Shown here: one piece after another, positions 28,331 to 35,945 of the stretch
Layout: each line of letters starts with the position of its first letter
Numbering within the stretch: the stretch's first letter is position 1
Origin: Herbihabitans rhizosphaerae
GTDB taxonomy: Bacteria; Actinomycetota; Actinomycetes; Mycobacteriales; Pseudonocardiaceae
Direction of reading: 5' to 3'
Assembly (NCBI RefSeq): GCF_004216555.1
Contig: NZ_SGWQ01000007.1
Location: 1 to 64,000, forward strand
Length of the DNA: 64,000 nucleotides
Notes under the pieces: model-generated
Seen by the model: the letters and a program-made list of their open reading frames with translations, nothing else
Databases searched by the model: none
What the model was told of the DNA's origin: nothing
Made by a program: the position numbers and the translations under genes

Positions 28331-31084
28331 TCAGCCGGTCTTGGTCGTCTCGGTCCACAGCTCGACGGGGAGGTCCTTCCTTCGTTTCACGCCCAGTTTG
28401 CGGAAGGCCCTGGTCAGGTGCTGTTCCACGGTGCTCGGTGTGACGTAGAGCTTGTGTGCGATCTCGCGGTTCGTGTGGCCCATCACCGCGAGTGAGGCGA
28501 CTCGGCGTTCAGACGCGGTCAGCGTGCCGATCCGTTCGTTTGCGATCGGCGGGTAGCACGTCTCGCCAAGTTCGCCGGACGCGGAGAGCAATTCCCGGTA
28601 CTGTGGTCGCGCACCGCACATGTCCGCCACGTGAAGTGCTCTGCGAAGTAGTAGGCGTGCCCGCCTGCTGTCTCCCTTTGTGAAGTAGATTTGACTGAGA
28701 TCGCCGAGAACCCGCGCCTGCTCGAATCTGTCACCAGATTCTTCGAAAATGTCTAGCGACTCGGAGAGCAGTGGCATACGACGGTTGGCCGGGTAGGTCA
28801 GCGCCAATATACGAAGCGCCCGTGCACGCGAGGCCGGCGTGTCACTTCTGGTTCGTGTGAGCACGTCGTTGGCGAGTTGTCTCGCCTGTTCGGTGTTGTC
28901 CAGCGCGAGCCACGCCTCGGCAGCGCTCGTGCGCCAGGGAAATGCCGCGTCGACGTCCAGCGCCCATTTTCGAACCAGCTCGCCGCAGGAGAGGAAATCA
29001 GACAGGGCCGCGTGGAGGTGATTGGTGGCGAGATGGTGCTGCCCCCGGGCGTGCAGGTAGGGGAGTCCGTACCTGCTGCGCAGCATCGCCGCGGGGATGG
29101 CCTGGGTGATCAGGCGCGCGGACTCTTCGTACTTGCCGAGCCGGGTCGCCGCGGTGATCTGGCAGCCGAGGGGAATGCCGATCACCACGCCCCAGGATGC
29201 GGCCGGCACCAGGGACGTCGCCTCCCTCGAGAAGCTTTCCGCGGCGAACAGGTCGCCCTGTCGCAGGGCGAGGTCCGCACGGACCGCGGCGACTGTCGCG
29301 TGCAGGGTCGGCACCCGTCGTGTCCTCGGGTCGGCGAGCAGCCCCTCGCACAGCTCGGTCGCGGTGCGGGACCTGCCCGCGCACACCATGACCGTCCCGG
29401 CCAGCAGAAGTGACTCGTCGAGCCACACGGTATGCCGACGCAGGTGGACGTCTCGGAGCGACTGGACAGCGAGATCGACCCTGTCCTGGTGTCGGCCGCG
29501 AAGGATCGCGTCGGCGAGTGCCGCGGCGGCCTTCAACGACGGATCGGTGTCCGGCGCGAGGATGTCGTCGGCGACCGGCATGGATGATCGCCGGCTCAGC
29601 GTGGGGTGGCAGGCGGCGAGCCAGGACTCGACGTCGCGGAGGTCGCCGCTGTCCTCGGCGCGGTCACCTGCCGAGTACCGCCACTGGTTCAGCAGACGTG
29701 CGGCCTCGGTGTCCCTGCCGTGCCAGAGCAGCTGCCTGATCAGCACCGACCGGTCGGCGTCGGCCAGCCGGCCGGCCGCGGCCGCGTACGTCAGGGAGGA
29801 CAGGTGCTTCGCGGCCGCCGACGGGCTCATCTGCCACTCGGTCTGCGCGAGCCGGGCGCGGACCGCCGTCCGCGCGGGCTCCTCGTCGCAGCAGGACAGT
29901 GTCAATGTGAAGCACGCGGCGGCCAGTTGCTGATCACCGTCGAACAAGGCCTGCTCGGCGGCCTCGAGCAGCACATCGGTCGCCCACGGTGGCGACGCGT
30001 CCTCGGCGGCGACCAGGTGTCGGGCGATCTCCGTCGCGCCGGCCTGTCGGTCGTGCAGCAGGCGGGCAGCCCGTCGGCGCAGTTCGACGTGCTCGCCGCT
30101 GGCCAGTTCCTCGAGGACCGCTGCGCGCGACACCGGACTGCGGAACGCGCTGCCGTCCAGCATTCCGGCGAGGTTCATCGCTCGGATGGCGCCGTCGACC
30201 GCGTCCGCGTCCTCGCCGACGAGCAGGCCGAGCTCAGCCGGGGTGCTGTGTTCGCCGAGCACTGCGAGCGCGCGGGTGGTCTTGAGCAGGATCGCGTCCT
30301 GATGGTGAACGCAGCCGAGTAGCGCCATGCCGAAGCTGTGGGCACGGATGCCGCCGAACTCCTGGTGGTCCTGGACTAGCGCGCGCAGCAGCAGCGGGTT
30401 CCCACCGGCGACGGTCATGGCCTCGTCGGTGGAGCACTCGGGTGGCGCGCCGAGCAGGCGGAGTAGCAGGGAGACATTCGACCGCGACAAAGGGCGTAGC
30501 GGAATGCGATTGAAGTCGGCGTGCCTCAATAGCTCGGCGCGCAGCGGCAGATTGCGTGCCGGAAGGCAGAGATCATCTGTCGCGAGGATCAGGATATTCG
30601 TCGATCGCAATCGTCGTGCGAGGTACAGTAGAAAGCGTATGGAAAGATCGTCGGCATGTCGGACATTGTCGATCGCCAGTACCAACGGGTGTTCGGACGC
30701 GAGATTGCGAATTACCGTCGCCAATTGGCTAAAAACAGGGATCGCGGCTGCGGGGACGGCCGATTCGTGGCCTGTCGGCAAGGCCGTGAAGTTGTTTCCT
30801 CTTAAGAAGTCTGTCACCTGCACGGCTACCTCTACGGGCACCGAGGGATGCTGTGTGAGTTGGTCGATTACTCCGCCTAGAATCGGTGTCTCCACCGGTG
30901 AGCAGGTCGCGTCCAGGAAAGTCGCGCCCAATTCGACCGTACGCTCTGCAAATACGCCGAGGATTGCGGTCTTTCCGCAGCCGGCCGGACCGTCGAGCAC
31001 TACCAGTTGCCCATGGCCTTCCGCGCTCACGAACAGTAACTCTTCGAGTCTTCTCAGCTGTTCTTCCCGTTGAAACAGGGTCAC
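28331..31084 (-). CDS. LuxR-family LAL transcriptional activator
   Basis: This 917-residue LAL regulator has an N-terminal AAA-type ATPase with Walker A GPAGCGKTA (32-40), a long helical middle region and a C-terminal LuxR helix-turn-helix (LTASERRVASLAVMGHTNREIA...TVEQHLTRAFRKLGV). LAL proteins are usual pathway-specific activators of PKS clusters. Codons 16 (bp 31037-31039) and 94 (bp 30803-30805) are TTA, so translation probably needs the developmental leucyl-tRNA (bldA). The N-terminal third has lower GC than most neighbours. AACCCCCT upstream may be an autoregulatory site. It is the last intact gene with an obvious cluster role. Confidence 0.93.
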   Translation of the reverse strand: MTLFQREEQLRRLEELLFVSAEGHGQLVVLDGPAGCGKTAILGVFAERTVELGATFLDATCSPVETPILGGVIDQLTQHPSVPVEVAVQVTDFLRGNNFTALPTGHESAVPAAAIPVFSQLATVIRNLASEHPLVLAIDNVRHADDLSIRFLLYLARRLRSTNILILATDDLCLPARNLPLRAELLRHADFNRIPLRPLSRSNVSLLLRLLGAPPECSTDEAMTVAGGNPLLLRALVQDHQEFGGIRAHSFGMALLGCVHHQDAILLKTTRALAVLGEHSTPAELGLLVGEDADAVDGAIRAMNLAGMLDGSAFRSPVSRAAVLEELASGEHVELRRRAARLLHDRQAGATEIARHLVAAEDASPPWATDVLLEAAEQALFDGDQQLAAACFTLTLSCCDEEPARTAVRARLAQTEWQMSPSAAAKHLSSLTYAAAAGRLADADRSVLIRQLLWHGRDTEAARLLNQWRYSAGDRAEDSGDLRDVESWLAACHPTLSRRSSMPVADDILAPDTDPSLKAAAALADAILRGRHQDRVDLAVQSLRDVHLRRHTVWLDESLLLAGTVMVCAGRSRTATELCEGLLADPRTRRVPTLHATVAAVRADLALRQGDLFAAESFSREATSLVPAASWGVVIGIPLGCQITAATRLGKYEESARLITQAIPAAMLRSRYGLPYLHARGQHHLATNHLHAALSDFLSCGELVRKWALDVDAAFPWRTSAAEAWLALDNTEQARQLANDVLTRTRSDTPASRARALRILALTYPANRRMPLLSESLDIFEESGDRFEQARVLGDLSQIYFTKGDSRRARLLLRRALHVADMCGARPQYRELLSASGELGETCYPPIANERIGTLTASERRVASLAVMGHTNREIAHKLYVTPSTVEQHLTRAFRKLGVKRRKDLPVELWTETTKTG

Positions 31085-31124
31085 GCGTTTCCCCTCATCG
31101 CCTTATCAGCAAACGACCTGAAGG

Positions 31125-31150
31125 CAACCCCCTTTGCTTACCCCAGTGCG
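31125..31150. promoter_or_regulatory. AACCCCCT/TTACCCC motifs upstream of LAL gene
   Basis: CAACCCCCTTTG and TTACCCCAGTG lie in tandem about 40-65 bp upstream of the LAL start. They resemble the AACCCCCTAT and GACCCCCTAT motifs at other promoters in the window and could be autoregulatory or activator sites. The match is partial. Confidence 0.3.
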
Positions 31151-31347
31151 AACGTAGCACCATGAGGGTGGGGCATGACCGGTTCGCACCCACTGTCGGG
31201 GAATTACTCACCCATCGAGCAGTCTCTCCGGAGTCTTGTCAACGGTCCCGGTCAGGGCGGCATGGCGAACTTCCACAGTGAACACTTTCTTGGTGATCAC
31301 AGTATGCAGTCGCGCGGTGACGATTCTCTGTGCGGTTTGACGGGTGA

Positions 31348-31989
31348 TTATCGCCATTCCTGTCGCGCTGGGAAGGCGATCTTGCCGACGAATCGATCAC
31401 CCTGCTCATGCGGGCTGCGGTCACGATCCCGGTCGCCGCCGACCAGATGCGGTCTGGTGAAGGTCGGGGTGGTCTGCCCGCTGGCGTCTCCGGGCCGGTG
31501 ATCACCTCGACCACGTGCACGCCGAACGGCTCGAGCTCCAGCCGCAGGGTGTCGGTGATCGACGCCAGCGCCAGTCGAGTTTGGAACAGGGTGGTTTCGA
31601 CAGGTGGGGACGCAGACGGTCAATGGGCGATGCGGCCTTTTGGTGTGCGGGGTTGATGCGGTGAGGTAGCGCTGCAGGATGTGGCCCAGACAGGTGGTCA
31701 GGTCGGCGCGGGGCATGTCGCGCACGGGCGGTGGGCGTAGGACGTCGCGGCACAGCGCGGTGCCGAGGACCTGGCTGGCGACAGGCCAGCTCGGGGCGGG
31801 TGCGGACGTCTTGTCCGGGGGCGAGTGTCTCGACGATTGAGCAGACCTGGGTCTCGAAGATGTTGTGCAGCTGGTCGCGTGCGACAGGTGGGTGACAGCC
31901 GCGTGCAGCAGGGCAGTGAACGTCTCGTCCTGTTCCCAGCGGGACAGGAAGTGCTCGGCGAGGTGGTAGCCCTCGAGTCCGACCGCCAA
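31348..31989 (-). pseudogene. TetR-family regulator remnant (C-terminal domain, frameshifted)
   Basis: Short stretches resemble the TetR ligand-binding domain: FLSRWEQDETFTALLHAAVT, then VASQVLGTALCRDVLRPPPV and LGHILQRYLTA. Between and after them the reading frame turns into low-complexity sequence, and no DNA-binding domain precedes it. The pieces fit the end of an actinobacterial TetR protein that has suffered frameshifts and lost its N-terminus. The rest of the 31,085-32,020 stretch holds no other gene I can support. Confidence 0.5.
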
Positions 31990-32020
31990 TGAAAGGGTGC
32001 TCTAGGACCGCACAGTGGTG

Positions 32021-32240
32021 TCACTCGGCGCCTTCTGTGCAGATTCCGTTGATGATTAGGCGTAGTCCATATTCGAATTGTTCGTCGGAGCCGACGGTGA
32101 ACAGGTGCACGACCCGATTCGGACCACGCGACGCGTGTTCCGGCGTCGGATCGTCTGCGGGCGGCTCCCATCCATGCAGCCCCTCCAAGATGGACCTGCA
32201 GGTCGGTCAAGTTTCCGATGAGGCGTCGCCGGTTGATCAA
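32021..32240 (-). pseudogene. Second TetR-like C-terminal remnant
   Basis: Reading the minus strand to the TGA at 32021-32023 gives a tail ending SDEQFEYGLRLIINGICTEG, very like the last helix of many TetR repressors (DEQFEFGLxxILDGI). Upstream, RRLIGNLTDLQVHL is in another frame, so a frameshift lies near 32,185 in a G-rich run. No helix-turn-helix region remains. Confidence 0.45.
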
Positions 32241-32325
32241 CAACACCGATGTGCCCTCGGCAGGACTTCGTCCTCCGGGGCGGACCAAGGTCGTGGCGAC
32301 TGGTCGCGGCGCTCGAGGGCGGTCG

Positions 32326-32448
32326 TCATTGGTTCGACCGCGCGTGCTGTTCAGCGTCGGTTTCCAGCGAGCCTGGCCGGTCGCGCCGGTGGCGGACCAG
32401 CTTGCCGACGAGCGCCACCAATACGATCGCGACCAAGGTCCACAGCAT
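32326..32448 (-). CDS. Possible 40-residue single-span membrane protein
   Basis: A short frame encodes an N-terminal membrane span (LWTLVAIVLVALVGKLV) followed by a charged tail. The frame is open further upstream, so the start is uncertain. It lies among degraded genes and may itself be a leftover; nothing indicates a function. Confidence 0.28.
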   Translation of the reverse strand: MLWTLVAIVLVALVGKLVRHRRDRPGSLETDAEQHARSNQ

Positions 32449-32551
32449 CCGTATGGATCGCTCCTGCGCTATCGCGCGGCGCACCCGTGCGCGGGCCTCG
32501 TGCGTAAGCCGCTCTAGCGACGCTCTTGACACGCTGACCGCCCGGTTGGCG

Positions 32552-33118
32552 ATGGAGTTCGGCGTTGATGCTGACGGCGACGACACCGGTGAGGCCGCGG
32601 TGGCGTTGGCGTGGATGGGCACCCAAGTCGGCACAGACGGTGTCGACTACTCCGCCCTCGCGCCCTACCGCTCACCTGAGGAGCCCGATCGGCCGGTCAT
32701 GGTGTGGCTCAACGCCGCCGCCACCCCCGCACTTCTGGCTTCCCGTCACGCTGCGATCGGCGAGCTGATCCGTGATCTGCAGGACGAAGGCCACCCCGAC
32801 CCCTTCGAAATCAGCCTTCTCGCTGGTCCCGCGGTCGCCGTCATCACCGAAGACACCGATGACGCGCTCATCATCGACGAGCAAGCCCACCCGTTGGTGG
32901 AGCGCACCGCCACCGCGTGGGTCGCTCGCGGCGTTAGGGCGGGACGTCGAGACGTGAGACCATGGAGTCACACAGCCCGAGTCCGGGCTGTTCGCCCACG
33001 TTTCGTAATTCTGGCGCGAGCATTCGGTCGACCCAGGAGTGGACGCCCCTCGTCGTGGCCCGTCCGTGGTTCCGGGCGCCTCCGTACCGCACCGACCGTG
33101 ATGTTCCGCTGCGCCTGA
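32552..33118 (+). CDS. Hypothetical protein, possibly frameshifted at its 3' end
   Basis: From ATG 32552 to about 32,940 the codons are GC-rich at the third position and the translation looks like a real soluble, acidic protein (DDTGEAAVALAWMG, LNAAATPALLASRHAAIGELI, AVITEDTDDALIIDEQ). After that the frame loses coding character, while another frame would end at TGA 32957, just before a hairpin at 32972. A one-base indel near 32,935 is likely. I do not recognise the family and no motif suggests a function. Confidence 0.4.
   Translation: MEFGVDADGDDTGEAAVALAWMGTQVGTDGVDYSALAPYRSPEEPDRPVMVWLNAAATPALLASRHAAIGELIRDLQDEGHPDPFEISLLAGPAVAVITEDTDDALIIDEQAHPLVERTATAWVARGVRAGRRDVRPWSHTARVRAVRPRFVILARAFGRPRSGRPSSWPVRGSGRLRTAPTVMFRCA
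32972..32991. terminator. Terminator-like hairpin
   Basis: ACAGCCCG and CGGGCTGT form a perfect 8-bp GC-rich stem with a 4-nt loop. No U-tract follows, which is common in actinomycetes. It lies 15 bp past the TGA at 32957, supporting the idea that the upstream hypothetical gene originally ended there. Confidence 0.5.
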
Positions 33119-33161
33119 ACGGGTGTGCGGCCGCCTCACCCGACTCCACAGGAGATCCTCC

Positions 33162-34367
33162 ATCACGCTTACAACGCTGTTCTCGCCCTCTGTCAGCTTT
33201 CCTCCCCGTGCGCTCTCCGACGTGTACGGCCCCGGCGTCGCCGTCTGCGCACGCCCGGCGCTGGAACCAACCGAGCCGACGCACCGGCACCGCGACACCC
33301 GCGACGTGCTGTCCGCGCGACCCATCGCCGTCGCCGCGGACACCCCGGTGATCTGCAGTGCCGGCGGCACGGACCCCGCGCTGCTGGGGGTCCTGCGCGA
33401 TGGTGGCCTTCCGGTGGGCACCGATCTGCGCACGTTCCGCGGCGAGCTGGAGTTCGCGGCGCGCGTGACGGAGGCGATTTCCGACGGTCTGCTGATCTCC
33501 GCGGAGTATCCGCAGCCGACCGCGCTCTGCCCAGATGCCCGCGCGGTCAAGAGCGCGCAGCTCGTCGGCTACCTGAACAACAAGGCCAGCATCAGCACGT
33601 TCGTCGATCCGCGCTTCCAGGCCCGGCGCAGTGTCGTGCCGCGCGCCGAGCTCGCCGAGGCGGCCCCGGCGGAGAAGTCCTGGGTGCTCAAGGCCGCGAC
33701 GAACGACGCGCACGGCGCCAGCCTCGACGTCTACCTGCACCTCGCTGGTGAGCCGATCGTGCTGCCCGCGTTCACCGACCTGCTCGGCGAGGTCGTGATC
33801 GAGGAGTATCTGCACATCCTTCGTAACTGGGGCATCCAGCTGTACGTGGGCGCGGACGGCACGGCTCGGCTGCTCGCCGTCACCGAGCAACGTGTCGACG
33901 CGGTCGGTGTGTACGCCGGCGGCCGGTTCGGCCTGGTGACACCACCGCCGGCCGATCTGCTCGCCGAGTGTGTCGCGGTCGCCCAGCGCGCGGCCGACGT
34001 GGGGTACCGGGGTTTCTGCAGCCTTGACTGTGCCCAGACCTACGACGGTCAACTTGCCATGCTCGATCTGAACTTCCGGATCACCAGTGGCTCGATTCCG
34101 CTGCTGGCGCTGCGGTCGATCCGGCCGGACGCGCTGGACCGGCCGGCCGAGTCGGTGAAGATGGTCGGGGCCGCGCCGCTGGCGGAACTGATCGCCGCGC
34201 TGCGGCCGGAGCTGGCGGCGGGCGGGTTGCTCGTCGTGGGCGGCCATGACACGACGCACACCGACAACCCCGTCAGGCAAAGCACCTTGCACCTACTCGT
34301 GTTCGGCGACGATCCCGATGACGTGACGATCCGCCGCGGTGCGCTCGAGGCGAAGATCGGCCACTGA
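33162..34367 (+). CDS. ATP-grasp ligase-like protein
   Basis: This protein of about 401 residues resembles ATP-grasp ligases: a central ATP-binding segment (SWVLKAATNDAHGAS, then VVIEEYLHI) and the C-terminal metal-site motif MLDLNFRITSGS, equivalent to the E/D-x-N-x-R of the fold. Such enzymes join a carboxylate to an amine via an acyl phosphate, often in peptide natural-product synthesis. The start is a problem: CAGGAG at 33149-33154 stands 7 nt before ATC 33162, with no ATG, GTG or TTG nearby except a poorly placed GTG at 33123. It stands alone, flanked by gene fragments, so its partner substrate is unknown. Confidence 0.65.
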   Translation: MTLTTLFSPSVSFPPRALSDVYGPGVAVCARPALEPTEPTHRHRDTRDVLSARPIAVAADTPVICSAGGTDPALLGVLRDGGLPVGTDLRTFRGELEFAARVTEAISDGLLISAEYPQPTALCPDARAVKSAQLVGYLNNKASISTFVDPRFQARRSVVPRAELAEAAPAEKSWVLKAATNDAHGASLDVYLHLAGEPIVLPAFTDLLGEVVIEEYLHILRNWGIQLYVGADGTARLLAVTEQRVDAVGVYAGGRFGLVTPPPADLLAECVAVAQRAADVGYRGFCSLDCAQTYDGQLAMLDLNFRITSGSIPLLALRSIRPDALDRPAESVKMVGAAPLAELIAALRPELAAGGLLVVGGHDTTHTDNPVRQSTLHLLVFGDDPDDVTIRRGALEAKIGH

Positions 34368-34463
34368 CCGGCCGCACGCGAATTCGGTCATCGACGCGGT
34401 CGTGGTGCGCATGTCACGCAGCATGCGGTTGGTGACATACAGGATCCGCACACGCGCGCGCAC

Positions 34464-34710
34464 GTGCGAAACTGCCCCGTGGACTGTGCGGTGTTGGGGC
34501 CGCTGGAGGTACGTGTCGGTGGGGCGCCGCGGCCGGCAGCGGGCGGTGATCGCCGCGTTGTTGCATGCCAACCATGTGGTGCCGGTCGCCGGGTTGATCG
34601 ACATGGTCTGGGGTGCCTCGGCGCCCCGGTCGGCGCTCACCGCCACCCAACGCGCGGATGCCGCCCGCCTGAGCTGGACGGAGATGACCGCCATGGCCAC
34701 GCAGCCGTGA
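34464..34710 (+). pseudogene. SARP/AfsR-type regulator fragment, frameshifted
   Basis: The first frame reads CAVLGPLEVRVGGAP, the standard start of SARP (BTAD) activators. After about 34,530 the continuation is in another frame: RQRAVIAALLHANHVVPVAGLIDMVWG, the matching second half of the DNA-binding domain. The domain is thus broken by a frameshift, and nothing of the rest of a SARP follows. Confidence 0.6.
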
Positions 34711-34714
34711 GGCG

Positions 34715-34873
34715 TCAGGAATCCGCTGTCCCGCCGCGGTTACGTCGTCGGAAGAGGACGGCCACGGCCACGACGGCCAGCACGCCGATGCCGATGCCCG
34801 CCAACAGGCTGGTGGACGGGCCAGTCTGACGGGTCGGCCTTGGAGATGGCGACCCCTTGGCGCGAGCGATTGT
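34715..34873 (-). pseudogene. C-terminal wall-anchor-like tail of a lost surface protein
   Basis: The minus strand encodes a tail with TRQTGPSTS, a hydrophobic span (LLAGIGIGVLAVVAVAVLF) and RRRNR before the stop, the layout of C-terminal sorting or anchoring tails of secreted proteins. A stop at 34874-34876 limits it to about 52 residues, and no start or upstream domain remains. It is best read as a remnant. Confidence 0.35.
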
Positions 34874-34940
34874 TCAGACGTTGGTCACTTGTGGCTGCCG
34901 ATCGGTTCGGCATGCTCGTGGCTCGAGGAGAGGGGACGAC

Positions 34941-35939
34941 ATGAGGCGATGGACGCGGGTGCTCGGCGTGTTGGCCGCGGTGGTGACAACGGCGGCGACG
35001 CTGGCCGCGACACCCGGTTCGGCCGCGGCAGCCAAAGACGTGCCGGTGCGGGTGCTGACCTGGAACATCCTGCATGGTGGGCAGAACCCGGACAACCTGC
35101 GAAACCTGCTCGAGCAGATCCAGTCCGAGCGGCCCGACGTGTTCCTCACGGTGGAGACCTACGGTTCCGGCCCGAAGATCGAAAAAGCCCTCGACGCGAT
35201 GGGCAAGGGCGACTACACGGGTGTGCGGATCACTGATCGCCCGTCCGGCAGCGACAATCTGTGGCTGTTCACCAGATATCCCGTCCTGCAGCGCCTTCCC
35301 AAGCCGACGGGTGACACGGTCAGCGACTTCAACATCGGTGGCGCGCGAGTCCAACTGCCCAACGGCCCGAGCGTGAACCTGTTCACCGTGTGGGTGTCCT
35401 ACAGCGACCCCTGGAACGGGTACCTGATGGACGAGAACGCCGCGGCGATCCGCGCCGGCCGCACTCCGCCGCACGCCCCGGAGGCGATATCGCGGGCCGA
35501 AACCGTGCAGAACAGGCAGCTCGGCGACATCATCCGGACCCAGTTGCCCGCGATGCTGAACGGGAACACCGATCCGGTGGTGATGGGCGGCGACCTCAAC
35601 ACACCGGCCGCCTCGGACTGGACCCCGAGCTGGGGGAAATGCCCGGGGCACCTGGACATGAGCTACCCGCTGACCGCGACGAACATCGTGACCGGCGCGG
35701 GATTCGTGGACGCCTTCCGCGCGGCCAACCCGGACGCGTGCACCACGCCCGGCATCACCTGGAGCCCCTTGCCGGACCAGCGGATGATCACACCGCAACG
35801 CATCGACTTCACCTTCGCCAAAGGAGCCGAGGTCCAGCGTTCCCGGGTCCTCGACCAGCGACTGCCCCAGCACGGTCCGGGCGTCTTCTACTCCGATCAT
35901 GCCGCGATCGTCAGCGACCTGGTGTTCCGCGCCCGGTGA
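34941..35939 (+). CDS. Secreted endonuclease/exonuclease/phosphatase-family protein
   Basis: This 332-residue protein has a signal peptide (MRRWTRVLGVLAAVV...GSAAAA) and an EEP-superfamily domain: LTWNILHGG at the start, a metal-binding Glu in VETYG, VMGGDLNTPA and a final SDHAAIVSDL. These are the metal and catalytic motifs of DNase I-like phosphohydrolases. Secreted actinobacterial members cleave nucleic acids or phosphodiesters such as sphingomyelin; the substrate cannot be told here. ATG 34941 follows GGAGAGGGGACGAC and gives a proper signal peptide. It faces a convergent phosphodiester glycosidase gene only 6 bp away. Confidence 0.87.
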   Translation: MRRWTRVLGVLAAVVTTAATLAATPGSAAAAKDVPVRVLTWNILHGGQNPDNLRNLLEQIQSERPDVFLTVETYGSGPKIEKALDAMGKGDYTGVRITDRPSGSDNLWLFTRYPVLQRLPKPTGDTVSDFNIGGARVQLPNGPSVNLFTVWVSYSDPWNGYLMDENAAAIRAGRTPPHAPEAISRAETVQNRQLGDIIRTQLPAMLNGNTDPVVMGGDLNTPAASDWTPSWGKCPGHLDMSYPLTATNIVTGAGFVDAFRAANPDACTTPGITWSPLPDQRMITPQRIDFTFAKGAEVQRSRVLDQRLPQHGPGVFYSDHAAIVSDLVFRAR

Positions 35940-35945
35940 CAACGG

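Noticed and set aside
31348-32240. Intact TetR regulator
   Set aside because: Only C-terminal pieces in different frames were found and there is no DNA-binding domain.
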